Origin: Candidatus Ribeiella danica
GTDB taxonomy: Bacteria > Chloroflexota > Chloroflexia > Chloroflexales > Roseiflexaceae
Assembly (NCBI GenBank): GCA_016717335.1
Contig: JADKFS010000018.1
Location: 1 to 64,000, forward strand
Direction of reading: 5' to 3'
DNA length: 64,000 bases
Shown here: piece by piece, positions 1-11,874 of the stretch
Layout: each line of letters opens with the position of its first letter
Position numbering within the stretch: position 1 is the first letter of the stretch
Program-made: the position numbers and the translations under genes
The notes under the pieces: model-generated
What the model was told of the DNA's origin: nothing
What the model saw: the letters and a program-made list of their open reading frames with translations, nothing else
The model's database searches: none

Positions 1-740
1 GCCGAGGATCACATCGTTGCCCTTGAATTGCCGTTCAGCTTGCCCTAATTGAATCTTGCCGTTTACGGTAAGCCCGCCGACGATCCGGCCTGCGCGCTCA
101 CGTAGATTGTGGCGGCTTGCCATTGCAGGCCCGCCCGGATCAGCGTGCTGGTGGGCGATTGCCGTGGCGTCGCTCGTCGGCGTGTTGGTGGGTAATATGG
201 GCGTATTCGTCCGGCGTGTTGGTTGTTACGTTCGTCGGCGTTTCCGTCGGCGTGCTGGTCGGCGTTTTCGTCGGCGCTGTTGGTGGGGTGTTGGTCGGCG
301 CGCAGAGATCCTGAGGGGATTGCCTGTGACGGTTCAGAACCAGTCAGCGATCCCGCACAGGTGATTTGGATCTTGCCGGTGTTGTTGATGGTGCCGAAGT
401 TAGACGGCTCAGCATTGATGATCATCGGGTGCCGGAGTTGTCGATCGTATTAAAATTGACACAGATCCCCATTGATGGTCAAGGGTTCCCTGGTTATCCA
501 CCCTCCTTCCCCTTTATACGGCGACCAGTCGACAGGATTACTATTAATAGTAACGCTGCCCTGGTTGGCGAATACAAGTAACAGGATCTTGACGTATTGA
601 GGGGCGGAGGATAAGCCACCAACTCGTCAAGCTATCGCCCGCGATGAGCGATACCACTATTGATAAAGCACAGAAGAGTTGCTGCTCCCACACTAGCGCC
701 AATTGCGCTGACGAAACGCTTCGGCTCGCCTGATTGGAAA
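1..740 (-). pseudogene. Frameshifted secreted/surface protein with Pro-Thr linker
   Basis: Read on the minus strand, pieces in different frames line up as one protein. There is a hydrophobic signal-like stretch near 640-730, a beta-strand-like region rich in Asn, Gly and Thr at about 360-600, then a linker of repeated Pro-Thr-x-Thr near 180-310. Such linkers are typical of extracellular Chloroflexota proteins. At least three frame changes interrupt it and the C-terminus lies outside the window. I do not recognise a family. Whether the breaks are real or sequencing indels cannot be decided here. Confidence 0.4.
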
Positions 741-904
741 TGGTGTATCCGGCGGCTCGCGCCGGCGTTGGATAGACCGTCGGATAAGAACGAGGATTGC
801 GATCCAGGCTGGCCGCCATTCCCGCTACGCCTGCCACGTTTGTCGTATGGAAGCACCTCCGTTGTGAGCAAGGATATAACGTTTTTATTGTGATGGGTTC
901 CCTT

Positions 905-1591
905 GTTCACGCTTCCGGATCGAGATCGACCGCTACCCACGTCGCAGGGCGTAGAGCACGGCCTGGGTGCGATTGACCTGGAGCTTCTGGTGAATCACCC
1001 GCAGGCGGTTGGCGACGGTCTGGACAGAGAGATTGAGGCCGGGCGATCTACCTGGTTGTCCCGCCCGCCCGCGACCAGCCGCAGCACGTGCATCGCCGTC
1101 GGTCAGCTGCTCCAGGTTCACGCTCTGGTCAGCGGTCTGGCTGGGCGCCCGGAACTCATCCATCAACCGGGCCGCCAGGTGCCGGATCGATCAGCGCTTC
1201 GCCCGGTGTACGTGCCGTACCCCTCAATCAGCTCCTGCGCGTCGGCGTTCTTCAAAGCAGGTACCCTCTGGCGCCGGCCCTGATCGTCGTAGAATGTACT
1301 GGTCCTGGCGATACATGAATTCAATACGATCACCCGCGCCTCGGGGTTGGCCCGCGACGATCCGGGTGGTGGCCTGGTGCCCGTTCAGCGCGGCATATTG
1401 ATATCGATCAGGATCACATCGGGCTTAAGCTCTTTGGCCAGGTGCACGGCCACCTCGCCGTCCGGCTGCCTCGCCCACGACGGAAAGTCACCCGTGATCT
1501 CACAAGATCTGGCGCAAGCCCTGCCCGGAATAAGGTGTGATCGTCGGCCAAAAGCACCCGAATGGCTGAGCATGGTCTGCTCCTTGAGCAT
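905..1591 (-). pseudogene. NarL/FixJ-family response regulator, frameshifted
   Basis: The N-terminal receiver start (IRVLLADDHTLFRAGL) is readable in the frame around 1540-1570, and the phosphoacceptor region (DVILIDINMPR) in another frame near 1390. The LuxR-type HTH (LNLSVQTVANRLRVIHQKL) is readable near 970-1030. The span of about 690 bp matches a normal NarL regulator, so nothing large is missing, but at least three small frame shifts separate the parts. It lies about 180 bp downstream of the broken histidine kinase gene on the same strand, so the two were probably a two-component pair. The true ends are approximate. Confidence 0.6.
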
Positions 1592-1772
1592 TCAAGATGG
1601 CTGTGGGGAGCCCAGCGTCGGTCGAGTATAGCCTGAAGGGCCCCTTTTGCCAAGGACATAAATCTACTCTGTTTGGTACAAAAAATTACTCTGTGTGGTT
1701 ATATGCTTTGTTGCTGAAAGCAGGGCATAAGGTATGTTCTTGGAGGGGCTGCCGCCTGCAAACTTCCGCCTG

Positions 1773-4700
1773 CTATGCACTGCGTTCCGCCAGCGGCAGC
1801 CAAGCTTGGAGCTGCGTGCCCTGGCCCGGCTGGCTGATCACGCTGAGTGCCGCCGGCCTTCTCAATGCGCTCGTGCATCTGTTTCAGCCCAAAGTGGCCC
1901 GATCGGCCCGGCCGCAGCCAGAGGTCGCCACGTCAAAGCCTGCCCGTTGTCGCGGATCGTCAGGTACGCCGCATCGCCGCTGCTGGTGGCCAGGCGGACC
2001 CAGGCCAGGCTGGCCTCGGCGTGCTGGGCGATGTTGTTGAGCGCCTCCTGGGTCGCGCGGAAGAGCGGCAATTCAGGTCGATCGGCGCCTGCCCCTGCGG
2101 GACGTCGATCTGGAGATCGACATAGAGCTTGTGCTCCTCGTTGAAACCGGCGACATAGCGCCGCAGCGCGATCAGCAGGCCGACCTCGTCCAACGCCACC
2201 GGGCGCAGGGCATGGATCGAACGAATCGTCGATGGCTGCGTCGAGCATCGCCGGGTCTGATCAGCTCACCCCGCATCCGATCGGGGTCGCGTGCGATCAG
2301 TCGCGCCACAACGAGCTTCAGGCGCAACGAGGCCAATCCCGGGCCACGCCGTCGTGGACCTCCTGAGCGATGCGCCGGCGCTCCTCGTCGATGGCCTCAG
2401 CCTCCGAGCGGCGCTGCCGCTGCGCGGTGATGTCCTCCACCCGCCACAATCATCGCAGGCCGCGCTGAGCACTAGCCGGCGTGGCGATGATGCGCACGGG
2501 AAAGAAGCGTGCCGTCCCGGCGCCGGTTGGTCGTTTCGAGCTGGGCGGTCTTGCCGGACCCCACACTCTCGACCACACACGCGCTGGATCTGGTCGCCGG
2601 CTCTCGTCGGGGATCAGCTGCGCCGCATCGGGCTGGCGAACTCGTCGGATGACCAGCCGTAGGTCGCTTCCGGCCCGCCGGTTGGCCGCGCGGATTCTGG
2701 GAACAACATCCGAGATATCAATCTCGAAGATGCCCAGGGGAGCATGCTCAAACAGCAGGCGGAAGCGCTGCTCGCTGGCCTGGACGCTGTCCTGGGCCTC
2801 TTGCAGCCCGGCTACCAGGCTGGCGTTCTGCAAAGCGATCGCGGCCTGGGTAGCCAGCATCGTTAAGGCTCTAGCCGCTCCGGCGGAAAGGCGTGGCTGG
2901 TCAGCCGGTGTTCCATGCAGAACACTCCCACGAGCTCGCCTTTGTGAAGCAAAGGCAGACACAGGATCGATCGGGGTTGAGCGGCCGACAGATGCGGGTC
3001 CTGCGCGTAAGAGCAGCGGTGGCGACATTGTTCAGCAGGAGCGGTTCGCGGGTGCGCGCGACCTGCCGAACGTGCTCATCGCCACCGGAGGCTGACCCAG
3101 CGCGCCGGATCTTGCCGTGTCGCCGGCTGCTACGGCGGACTCCCCGCCCGCCACCCGCCAGTGGCGCCCTTCAGGAAGCAAGAGGCAGCCGTACTGGGCG
3201 CCGGCGTTTTTCGATCAGGGATGATCGTCAGCTTGTCCATCAGCCGGGGCAGCGCCGTTTCGCTCGACAAAGACCTGCGGCTCGCAGGACGCTGGTCATG
3301 GCCAGATACGCGGACAGGTCGGCGAAACCGAGGCTGTCACCGGGGAAGAGCTGGGGATGGCGGGTCTCGATCTGTCGCGCCTTGCCGCGCGCACCCCACG
3401 TCTGGTAGGTTCATTGCGCCGCGCGCAGATGCTCACTCAGCATAGGCTGGCTGACCAAGCGATAGGTAGAACCTGGCAGCCGCCTCGTGGGCCACGGACA
3501 GCTCCGGCAGGTACTCATGCTCCTGGGCCTGTTTGACGGCTGCGTCATAGAGCTCTCTGGCCTTGCCATTCTCTCCAGGGCGCGCGCCGCTCGGCCGCGA
3601 CCAGGCTATGTCGATGCGCGCAGTTGGCGGCCGGCCATAGCGCGCCCATGTGCGCAGCTTGCGCTGATTGGCAGCCACAGCCTTCAGAATCCGCCTGGCC
3701 TCGGCTCTGGCAACCGCGGGGTAACGGGCGAGATGAACGAGTGAGTCGTAGAAGTAGAGCTCCGGCACGAGCGGTGTGCCGATGCCGCCGTCGCTGTATT
3801 GCCGGGCCAGTTGGGCCGCAACCTCAGCCTCGCCGCCAGTTCTCGTACAAATAACACAAGAACCAACTGCGGCAGGCCAGGTAGAAAGATCATTGGCGCG
3901 GTCGTTATCCTGGAGGTGGATTGGCGGTTAGGCGCGCTCGTCGTAAGGCTTTTACCAACTCCAGCTGGCTGGCGTTGTCGGACAACCGAGCAGGTTCTGG
4001 TAATACTGGTGGCCCAGCTGGTAGCGATAGAACACGGGCGAGATGCCTTTGAAGGCTCGAGCAAATACATGTTTTTCGGTAAAGGCTCTTTCGTTCGTGC
4101 CGATGTCAGGCCGCTGATGAACCAGGTGAAATAGGGTACACTCCGGCGGCCACAACCAGATACTCGAACTCGCCCGTGGAAGTGGATCGCGCAAGGGCTG
4201 GAGGGTGGCCTGGATATGCTCTTTCAATGATTGATGTGGGCATAGACGAAATACTTGACGAAGACACGGTATTCCTTGTTCCTGATCTGTGGCGCCAGAC
4301 GCATGGCGAGCTGCCCAAACGCATAGCCGCGGTCAATCTGTCCGCCGACGCCGCAGAGCAGCAACCCGTAGAGGGCCTATGGCCGACAGAGGATGCGAGC
4401 CGTGTTTCAGTGTCTGCCCTGACGATCTCGAGCCCGATCAGCGAGGGCAGCCGCCGGATTTACCGAGCCGGCCGAGATGCTGGCCCCGATGCCACTAGTC
4501 TCCCATCGCCGTGATGCTGCGCTCGTCGGTCATCGGCGGCAGCGTATCGAGCGTTCGCTCCGCTTCCCCAGCAGAGCCAAGCGCGTGCGCGCCACGGCCG
4601 CCAGCACCTATCGATTACCCGCGTGCTGGGGCAGGCGCACGCGCCGAGCCAGCGCAACGCATGTACGGCCGCGACGACTGCCTCGGCATCTTGCCCCTGG

Positions 4701-7137
4701 AGAAAGAGGCCGAACATCCGCACCTGGGCGGCCGCCGCGTGGTCGAGCGCCGAGGTCGAGCGCTCAGCGATCGCGCCAAGCAGGCGCTCAGACTGCTCGA
4801 ACTGGCCGCCACGCGACGCCGCCTGGGCAGCGGTCAGGTGGAGATCGCGCATCAGGATAGATGCGTCCCGCCAGGCATCGCCCGGCGGATCGTCTCTAGG
4901 ATGGCTATCGCCCGGTGGCGAGCGAGTAGGCGTTGTCCAAAAGCCACCAGGGCCAGCGCCCGGCGGCCGGCCTGAAGATTGAGGTCCCGCCAATTCGACG
5001 CGCTCGAACCAATCGGCCGGCAAGGTAGACGCCTGATTGAGGTGTCTGACCAACAAGAAGATATGCTCTTCCCGTTGCGCCGGCGTCATGCTTTGCAGGC
5101 CCCGCCCGATCTGGCGGTGGATGGCTTCCTCGGCCGGGGCGGGCAGCAGCAGCGTGGCCGCTTCGCGGATCTGCGCGTGAGCGAACTCGTATGTATCCTG
5201 CAAGCCGGCGCTCAGGGCCACGCATGTCTCTGCGCTCGGCTTCCTGTGGCCGGTGGATACCGGGAAACGGGGCGACCTGATCTCGATTGGTGGCAGAGGA
5301 ACTCGGCGGCCAAGTATTCCATGGCCGCACGTCTTGGCTCGGATGGTTGGTCGGCGCGGGTTAACCGATAGATGTTCCAGGCAAGCGGCACGACAGCATC
5401 GAGCTCCAGGGCCAATTGCCATCTTTGGAAATCGCCTCCGATGTCTGCTGGCTCGCGGCCGCCGGCTGGCCTATCTCGAACCGGCTTCCCATGATTGCTG
5501 CTATTTTTTCAGCGTCTTTTGAGCCTGCGCCGGCAGCTGCTGCAGCCGGCCGCGCACTAGTTCCACCACGTTGTCGGTGATGGGGCTGCCCGGATCTGGG
5601 CCGGGTTCCACTGCCAGGCGCGGCGCTCGGGATCGAAAGAGACCAGGCTGCGGTCGTGAAGAGAAGCGCAGAAACTCGCGTAGGAAAAAGGCGTTGCCAT
5701 TGGTTTTGCGTGCATCAACGCGGCCATCTCACGAACCTGCTCCGGCGCGGCGTGTAGCGCATCGGCCAGAAAACGGCCGGTGTCGGCCAGATCCAAGCGG
5801 CGCCAGGGCCAGATGCTACCGCTGGCGGACGGATGACCAAAGATGCCCTGCAGGCGATCGTTTGCAGCGTCATCTTCGCGATAGGCGCAAATCACGAGGA
5901 AGACGAGATCGCTGTCGTTCGTCAACTGCTGAACCAGCTGCCAGGACTCTGCGTCGGCCCATTGGGCGTCGTCCAAGAACACGACCAGCGGATGATCCGG
6001 TTCGGCGATAGCGCAAAAGCCTTGCAGCGCCAGGGCGAGCAGGACCTTAGGGTCGCTGGCTTCAGAGGCAACGTCAGACGGCGCCTCGATGATTTGAGCC
6101 AGATCCGGGATGCTTCTGATCAGCTGTGCCGTGTTGCCCGATAAGACCAGCGCCAGCTTGTTCCTCCAGGCTGTCATCTGGCGGGTCCCTGGCCGACAAC
6201 TGGTGGACGAAATCTTCTAAGGCGCCGATCACAGCGCCATAGGATGAACTTTGGCGATGACCTTCTTCGGCCTTACTGGAGATGAACGTCGTGCCTCTTG
6301 CCGTAACAGGCTCAACCAGCTTACCCACCAGGGAGGTTTTGCCGATGCCGGAGGCGCCCGAGATGAGCAGAAGTTGAGCGACACCGCTGCAGGCCGTATC
6401 GAAGGCACGCAACAGCCGGTCGACGTCGTCCTCTCGGCCGTAGAGCGTCTGTGGCAGCAACAGGCGGTCGAACACGTCGGTCTGGCCCAGCGGAAAAAGG
6501 CTCTATGCGCCCGGTGGACTGCCAGCTCGCGCGGCAGATTTCAGATCCTCCGCGAGGCCATCGGCCGACTGATACCAGTCGCGGGGTCTTTCGCCAGCAG
6601 CTTGACCACGATGTCCGAGAGCGGCAGCGGCAGGTCTGGGCGAATGTGAAGCAGGTGGCGTGGGTATCGCGGCAATATGGGCATGCACCAGGGAGAGCGG
6701 ATCATTGGCCGCGAAGGGCAATTGTCAGTCAGGAGCCTGTGAAGACCACTCCCAGCGAATAGGATCCGTTCGGTGGTCGACGACCCAGTTCAGGCGCCCG
6801 GTCTGTTCTGGTGAGATATAGGCGAGACGCCCACCCGGCTCCGTGGGCTTGCTTTGGCGGCCAGATCGAGGGCAAGAATGCGCACCAGGGTAGGATCGGC
6901 AGCTCCGCTCGGCTCAGCTTCGAGCAGGATGCTGGCCGGGTTGATAGCGCCATGGATGATTCTCTGCTGGTGGATCTCGCGCGTGGCAGCTGCCAGGCCG
7001 ATGGCGAGAGCGCGAAATTCCGGATTCTACGGGCAAGCACACCTGACTGATCTGATGGATCGGCATGTTCCGCTATCCCGGCTGAGCCGGTCGCCAGCAC
7101 CTGATCAATGAGACAGCGCCTGTATCGAGCCAGGTCA
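1773..7137 (-). pseudogene. Giant Ser/Thr kinase-like / AAA ATPase / GAF-PAS histidine kinase, multiply frameshifted and 5'-truncated
   Basis: In gene order on the minus strand: a kinase-like fragment (6729-7137); an ATPase with Walker A GASGIGKTS near 6370 and Walker B VVFLDDAQWAD near 5970; a long helical TPR-like region (about 3430-5420); GAF remnants (about 2870-3250); a PAS-type segment (about 2500-2850); and a histidine kinase ATPase domain ending in SQPGQGTQLQAWLPL with the stop at 1773. This is the order of the known trifunctional kinase/ATPase/sensor kinase family of roughly 1,700-1,900 residues. The first part of the kinase domain is missing at the junction with the permease gene near 7140-7180. 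The catalytic-loop equivalent reads HGAINPASILL, so the usual catalytic Asp is absent. Around ten or more frame changes are present; they could be indel errors. Confidence 0.6.
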
Positions 7138-7180
7138 AGTGTCCCCCTGTTTTATTCATCGCTCAGCAGCGCGGCGGCTG

Positions 7181-8631
7181 TTACGGCTGCAGCAGAAAGT
7201 ACAGCACAAACGCTGCCGCCAGCAGCCACAAGAGCACCGGCACCGCGCGCGCCCGCCCACCCATCGCGCTCAAAGGACATACACGATCACGCCGACCCCG
7301 ATGCCGTTGGTGATCGAGCAGGTCAGCGGGATCAGCACCAGCGTGAGCAGCGCCGAAAAACCATCGCCGAGGCTTCCGAAGTCGATCTCGCGCACCGTTT
7401 GAAACATCAAGAAGCCGACGATGATCAGTGCCGGTGCGGTGGCCTCGGGCGGGATGAGCCCGACAAACGGCGTGACACCCAACGCCAGCAAAAAGCACAG
7501 CCCCGTCACGATCGACGCCAGGCCGGTCCGCGCTCCTGCCGCCACCCCGGCCGCCGACTCGATATAGGTCGTGAGCGCCGAGATCCCGAACAGTCCGCCC
7601 ACCGCCGTCGCCAGCGAGTCGATCACCAGCACCCGCCGCTTTGGGCAGCTCGCCCTGCCGATCGACCAGGCCGGCTTGTTCGCCGACGCCGACGATCCGT
7701 GCCCATCGTATCGAGAAAGCTCGACAGCATCAGCGTCACCATCACCAGCAGCGCGGCGCCCATCCCTAGCCGCGAACCACCGCCATCGGGCTATGAAACG
7801 CGGCGAGGTTGAGCCCCGGCCCAGTTGTACTAGTATCCAGCGGCAGCGCCTGAAGTGCCGCAGGTCGGCCACCCCGCTGGCCTGCGAGACGGTAAGGCCC
7901 GGCGCGAGCCACTTGGCGCTCACGGCGACCGCCGTGGTGGCCATGATACCGTAGAGCAGGGCCACCTTGTGTCCGCGCAGCATCAGCCCAAGAGTCACCA
8001 GCAGGCCAAGCAGGGCCAGGGCGGTCGGCAGATGAGTGACCGAGCCCAAGCTCACGGGGATGCGTGTCGTGCCCAGCTGCTCGGGCTGCACTCTCGCACG
8101 ATGCCGGCATTGAGCAGCCCGATATTGAGCAGCAGCAGGCCGATGCCCACGCCAACCGCGCGCTTGAGCGGGAGCGGGATAGCCCGAACCAGCGCATCGC
8201 CCAAGCCGAGGACCACCAGCGCCGTGACGAGCAGCCCGCCCACGACGAGCAGCCCCATCGCGGCCTGCCACGACAGCGCGCCACTCGCGATCAGATCTGC
8301 CGCGAGGACCGTCGAAATCCCCAAGCTGGGCGCGAGCGCAAACGGGTAGTTGGCGTACCAGCCCATGGCGATCGTCATCAAGGCCGCCGCCAGGCAGGTG
8401 GCCGTCGCGATGCCGGCGAATGAGGCGACCTGCGGCGCCTGACCCATGCCGTTCAAGGTCAAGAGAAACGGATTGAGGAAGATGATATAGGCCATCACGG
8501 CGAAGGTCGTGACTCCGCCCACGACTTCTGCCCGTACGGTGCTGCGGCGCTCCGCCACCTGGAAGCGCTGCGAAAGCCGCGCCGTGATCGAGCCGTGGGC
8601 CCGTGCGCATCGCTCCATTAATCGTGATCAT
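7181..8631 (-). pseudogene. NCS2-family purine permease (AzgA/PbuG-like), frameshifted
   Basis: The start ATG at 8631 has a strong ribosome binding site (GGAAGGAG). The N-terminal half is open at 8052-8618 and contains FAVMAYIIFLNPFLL and GWYANYPFALAPSLG, typical of the AzgA/PbuG guanine/hypoxanthine permeases. The C-terminal half (7270-7660) contains ALTTYIESAAGVAAGARTG, another family hallmark. The last residues up to the stop at 7181 form a final membrane segment. The span (about 480 residues) is normal for a 12-14 helix proton symporter of the inner membrane. Frame changes near 8070, 7830, 7680 and 7270 interrupt it. If these are sequencing errors, the gene is intact. Confidence 0.65.
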
Positions 8632-8649
8632 CGATTGCTCCTTCCAGGC

Positions 8650-10478
8650 GTGCAACGAACCGGCTCGCTGATAAGGGCGGTGCCACGCGTTCAGGTAGAC
8701 TGCCTGCGGGATGACCAGTAGCGAAAGGTTACGGGTGGCGTAGATCGTGGCGTTGCGCTGCGCGCCGCGGATGACGCCAGTGCTGCCAAGCAGAAGCCAG
8801 GCTGGCGCGGCGAATGGCGGATATCCGCCGAGCGGCACGACCATGGCCCTTCGCCGAGCGGGACGTAGACAAAGCGTGCCGCGGCGCCCGCTTCCACCAG
8901 GGTTTCGCCGGCCTGAGGCCGGATCAGCCGGACCTGCTCGAAGGCGGTCTCGAGCTCAGCCGCCGCCATGGTATGGCCGCCGCGCGCGAGCCGGGCCGCT
9001 ACGACGCGCTGCTCGGCGCGGCTCCAGGTGAGGCTGGATGCCGCCGCGTAGCGGGCCTCCTCGAAGGTCGGCTCGGCGGCCGGCCGGCTGGGCCGGGTTC
9101 GAGGAACGACGTGCACCCGGCCGCGCAGCTGCGGGCTCAGTGTGTAGATCTGCTCGCGCACCAGGCTTGCGAAGGTGGGGTTGTCGTCGGCCTCCTCCAG
9201 CATAATCTGTAAGGTGTAGGCGGGATGCGCCGGCCGTGCTCCGTTCAGCTCATTGGCGTCCAGCTGTTGAAAACTGCCGATCACGTCGGCTTGGATATCG
9301 TGCACCGCGCAGGCGGCGTTGGCCGCCGCGCGCTGCACCGCCTGCGGATGCGTGAAGGCGCCGCGGTGAAAGGCGATGCGCAGGTTGCCGTCGTCGTCGA
9401 GGGTGCTGCTGGCCACATTCGACTCGCCCGCCGCAATCGGAACATCCAGGGCCGTGAGCAGCAGCTGCTCGGCGCCGCGGCGGAGGGCGAACAGCACATC
9501 GGCCGAGGTTTGGTCGAGGAAGATCTCATATCCGCCGGAGGTTTTCAGGACCGAGCCGCGCTGGCGGAGCGCGTCGGCACAGCGCAGGACGCGCAGTGTG
9601 TCGACCACGTCGACCGCGAGCGCGCGCGCGCCGGCGTCCTCGGCCACCAGCCACTGGAACGCGTCGCGCTCGAAGTCGGGCGTAGTGGCGGCTGAGGCTG
9701 GCGCGGCGGGCGGCGCCAGCGCGCCGGCCGGGTCGGTATTTGCCTGGGCCGCCTCGGCGCGGCGCAGCGCGCACAGCAGGCTCGGCTATCTCAGCAGGGG
9801 GCCGCTCAGCTTGCCGCGCGCGGGCGAGCGCCGCGCGCGCACGCTCAACCTGGTAGCGCTGATACAGCACCTGCAAGTCCTCGGCGATGATCTGCGCATG
9901 TGCACTCGCAGCCGGTGATGATCGTTCAATATCGCCACGGGCAGCTTGCTCTTGCTGTGGCAATTCGCCATCGCCAGAAGCTCCCGGAGCACCAGGCGCG
10001 GATCTGGGGGGGGCCGAGCCAGGGCGCGCAGGCGCGATGCAATGCCACCACAGTCACTCTGCCAGATGCTGTCTACGACGTAGTCGAAGGCTGGGTCAAA
10101 CACCGCCTGGCTGGCGAACTCGGGGTGCATCGCGCGGCCAAACGGGCGAAAGTCGATCATGCCGATGTCGTGCAGATAAGCGACCAAGACTCCATAGCTT
10201 TTCATGGAAGCCATGGGCCGCTCCGGCTGGCGTCGCGCGATCAAGCCGCCGTGGATGTGGTCGAGCAGCCGGAGAACCTGCTGCGCGACATCACGAACAT
10301 GGACGATGCCGTGGTCGTTGAACAGCGCAAGGTGAGCGGCCGGATCGCGGTAGAACGCTGGGTCGGCCAGGGCGGCTTCGAGCCGGGCCTGGTCATTGAT
10401 TTGCGCGTAGTAGGTTTGTTCAATCCACTCACGGACGGGTGCGGGCATATAACGGTCAAGCTGCTCGGCCTGCTGCAT
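8650..10478 (-). pseudogene. HD-domain protein with C-terminal cyclic-nucleotide-binding-like domain, frameshifted
   Basis: The start ATG at 10478 follows an AGGAG site. Residues 1-190 (9910-10478) carry an HD phosphohydrolase-type domain: NDHGIVHVRDVAQQVL and then YLHDIGMIDF give the expected His and His-Asp pairs. A helical region follows. The last part (about 8690-8960) reads like a cAMP-receptor-type beta barrel with GETLVEAGAAARFVYV, PLGGYPPFAAPAW and GSTGVIRGAQRNATIYA. Two or three frame changes (about 9900, 9730 and 8870) break it. The exact stop is unclear because of the shifts. A signalling hydrolase gated by a cyclic nucleotide or similar ligand is an inference. The upstream 85 bp is duplicated at 11755-11842. 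Confidence 0.55.
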
Positions 10479-10484
10479 CGATAT

Positions 10485-10567
10485 GCTCCTGGTTCAAGCG
10501 GTCGGTCTTGCGCCAGTCTAGCAGCCTGCCATTAGCCCATCATTTGCTGATCATTAGTCGGGCGCCG
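10485..10567 (-). repeat. Duplicated 5' region, copy 1
   Basis: About 83 bp immediately upstream of the HD-domain gene, including its ribosome binding site, is repeated with roughly 85 percent identity at 11755-11842. Both copies end at the start codon of a minus-strand reading frame, so a promoter/leader segment has been duplicated. Confidence 0.7.
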
Positions 10568-10591
10568 TGTCGTGAGTCGTCCGTCTTTAAC

Positions 10592-10704
10592 GAGCCCCAC
10601 CCCTGCCCCCTCCCCTGCCAGGGGAGGGGTTTCTTTCGTGGTTGTGGTACGGCGGCGCCGCCGCCACCACAACCACGAACGCTTCGCCCGCTCCCCGCGG
10701 GAGC
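10592..10704. repeat. Composite palindromic intergenic element
   Basis: Three stacked palindromes lie in the gap between two minus-strand genes. The first is a C-rich/G-rich pair (CCCCTCCCC ... GGGGAGGGG). The second is a long hairpin at 10635-10679 with 14 bp outer arms (TTCGTGGTTGTGGT) and a GGCGGC/GCCGCC inner stem. The third is a short GCTCCCGCGGGAGC-like stem. The same layout recurs near 53960-54105 and 60536-60680 with a different middle hairpin. Confidence 0.6.
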
Positions 10705-10712
10705 AATGACGC

Positions 10713-11526
10713 CTACTTGCGCTTGGCGCCGCGCAGCTTCACCGTCTGCGTGAGCTCATAGCTGATGCCAAAGTCATCGGTGAATGCCACCCCGAAGGCG
10801 CTCGTCTGCAGCTTCCCGCCGGCGAACTTGCCGTTGTCCGGCGTGACGACGGCGGTCCAAGGATGGCTGGCATCATCACACAGACCTTCAAAGAAGCCGG
10901 AGCCCGTCACGCTCGCCCGGCGCAACCTTCTGGCTGGCATCGACGAAGATGTCGAACTCGGCTCCGGCGGAGCAGGTGTAGCTGCCCGAAACCGTGGCGG
11001 TACCGCTGCGCGGGGTCGAACGTGCCGTACCGATTCACGCTGAAGTCGACGTCCGGCACGAAGGCATGCTGGATCTGGATGTCCAACGCCCCGCCGTTGC
11101 CGCTGCCGTCGCCCTGGTCGTCGAAGGCCAGCACGTAGTAGCGTGCCCGCCTCGGTTTTGAATACCGCGAATGACGGCCCGCAGGTGAGCGTCGTAAGGG
11201 TTTCCGGCCGTGCCGGTGGCGACGATCACGCCGGCGGAGTAGGTGGAGGCGCCGACGTCGATCTTCACGCCGCCCCCATCGCCGTCGATCGCGTACCACA
11301 CGCTTGCGTCGGTTGCGGGCGCGCCGCAGGTTTGGTTCACCTGCGCGTCGTCGCTGTCGGTCGTGGCCTGCGTTGTGTCGAGCGTCTCGCTGAAGTCGAG
11401 CGCGACGACTTTAGCGCTGGCGAACGTGTCGTTGTTCGGCGCGGCGGCCAGCGCCGGCGCCGCGAAGGCGGCCAGGGCGACGAGTACGAGCGCCAGCCGA
11501 GCGAGCAGTTTGGTGATCGAGCGCAT
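10713..11526 (-). pseudogene. Secreted protein of unknown function, frameshifted
   Basis: The start ATG at 11526 follows GGAGGGAA. Residues 1-27 form a clear Sec signal peptide (LLARLALVLVALAAFAAPALA). The mature part begins APNNDTFASAKVV and contains CGAPATDASVWYAIDG, STYSAGVIVATG and, in another frame, TYYVLAFDDQGDGSGNGG, then SYELTQTVKLRGAKRK before the stop at 10713. This resembles a widespread actinobacterial/Chloroflexota secreted beta-sandwich family seen as short exported proteins; its function is unknown to me. Three frame changes (about 11190, 11010 and 10910) interrupt about 270 residues. Confidence 0.6.
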
Positions 11527-11540
11527 TGGTTCCCTCCTTT

Positions 11541-11754
11541 TCAACGGGTTTCCGATGGAGTACAATACGGCGTATTCCAATCATCGTGTAGGTTTGGCTC
11601 TTCATCTGCCTGTGCGCGCAGAAAGGCGCATAGGGCCTCCACGTCCGCGAAGTGCTGCTGCACCTGAGGGTTGGCCACGAGAACCAGCGTGGCGCGGGCG
11701 CCGCGGGGTGCTCGCGCCACAGGCGCAGCAGGGTTGGGATGGTGGGCGGGCCAT
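11541..11754 (-). pseudogene. Short hypothetical protein, frameshifted
   Basis: The start ATG at 11754 occupies the same place relative to the duplicated leader as the start of the HD-domain gene. The frame shifts soon after the start. The C-terminal part is open and reads VANPQVQQHFADVEALCAFL up to the stop at 11541, just upstream of the secreted protein gene, so the two were probably co-transcribed. About 70 residues. No family recognised. Confidence 0.35.
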
Positions 11755-11842
11755 CGGTATGCTCCTGGCTCAACTGATCGTTCTTGCGCCAGCCTAGCAG
11801 GCTCCCATTAGTCCACCATTTGCTGATCATTGTTGGGCGCGA
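11755..11842 (-). repeat. Duplicated 5' region, copy 2
   Basis: Second copy of the 85 bp leader seen at 10485-10567, sharing the CTGATCATT/CCATTAG(C/T)CCA core and the AGGAGCAT ribosome binding site. It also abuts the divergent BTAD regulator gene, so this copy could carry divergent promoters. Confidence 0.65.
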
Positions 11843-11874
11843 TTTGGAAACGGATCAGGCAGAGACTCAAGCTA

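Noticed and set aside
7270..8844. One 524-codon frame read as a single protein across 7270-8844.
   Set aside because: Its N-terminal part is the tail of the HD/cNMP protein, its middle is an out-of-frame stretch, and only its end is the true frame of the NCS2 permease. It is a frameshift artefact.
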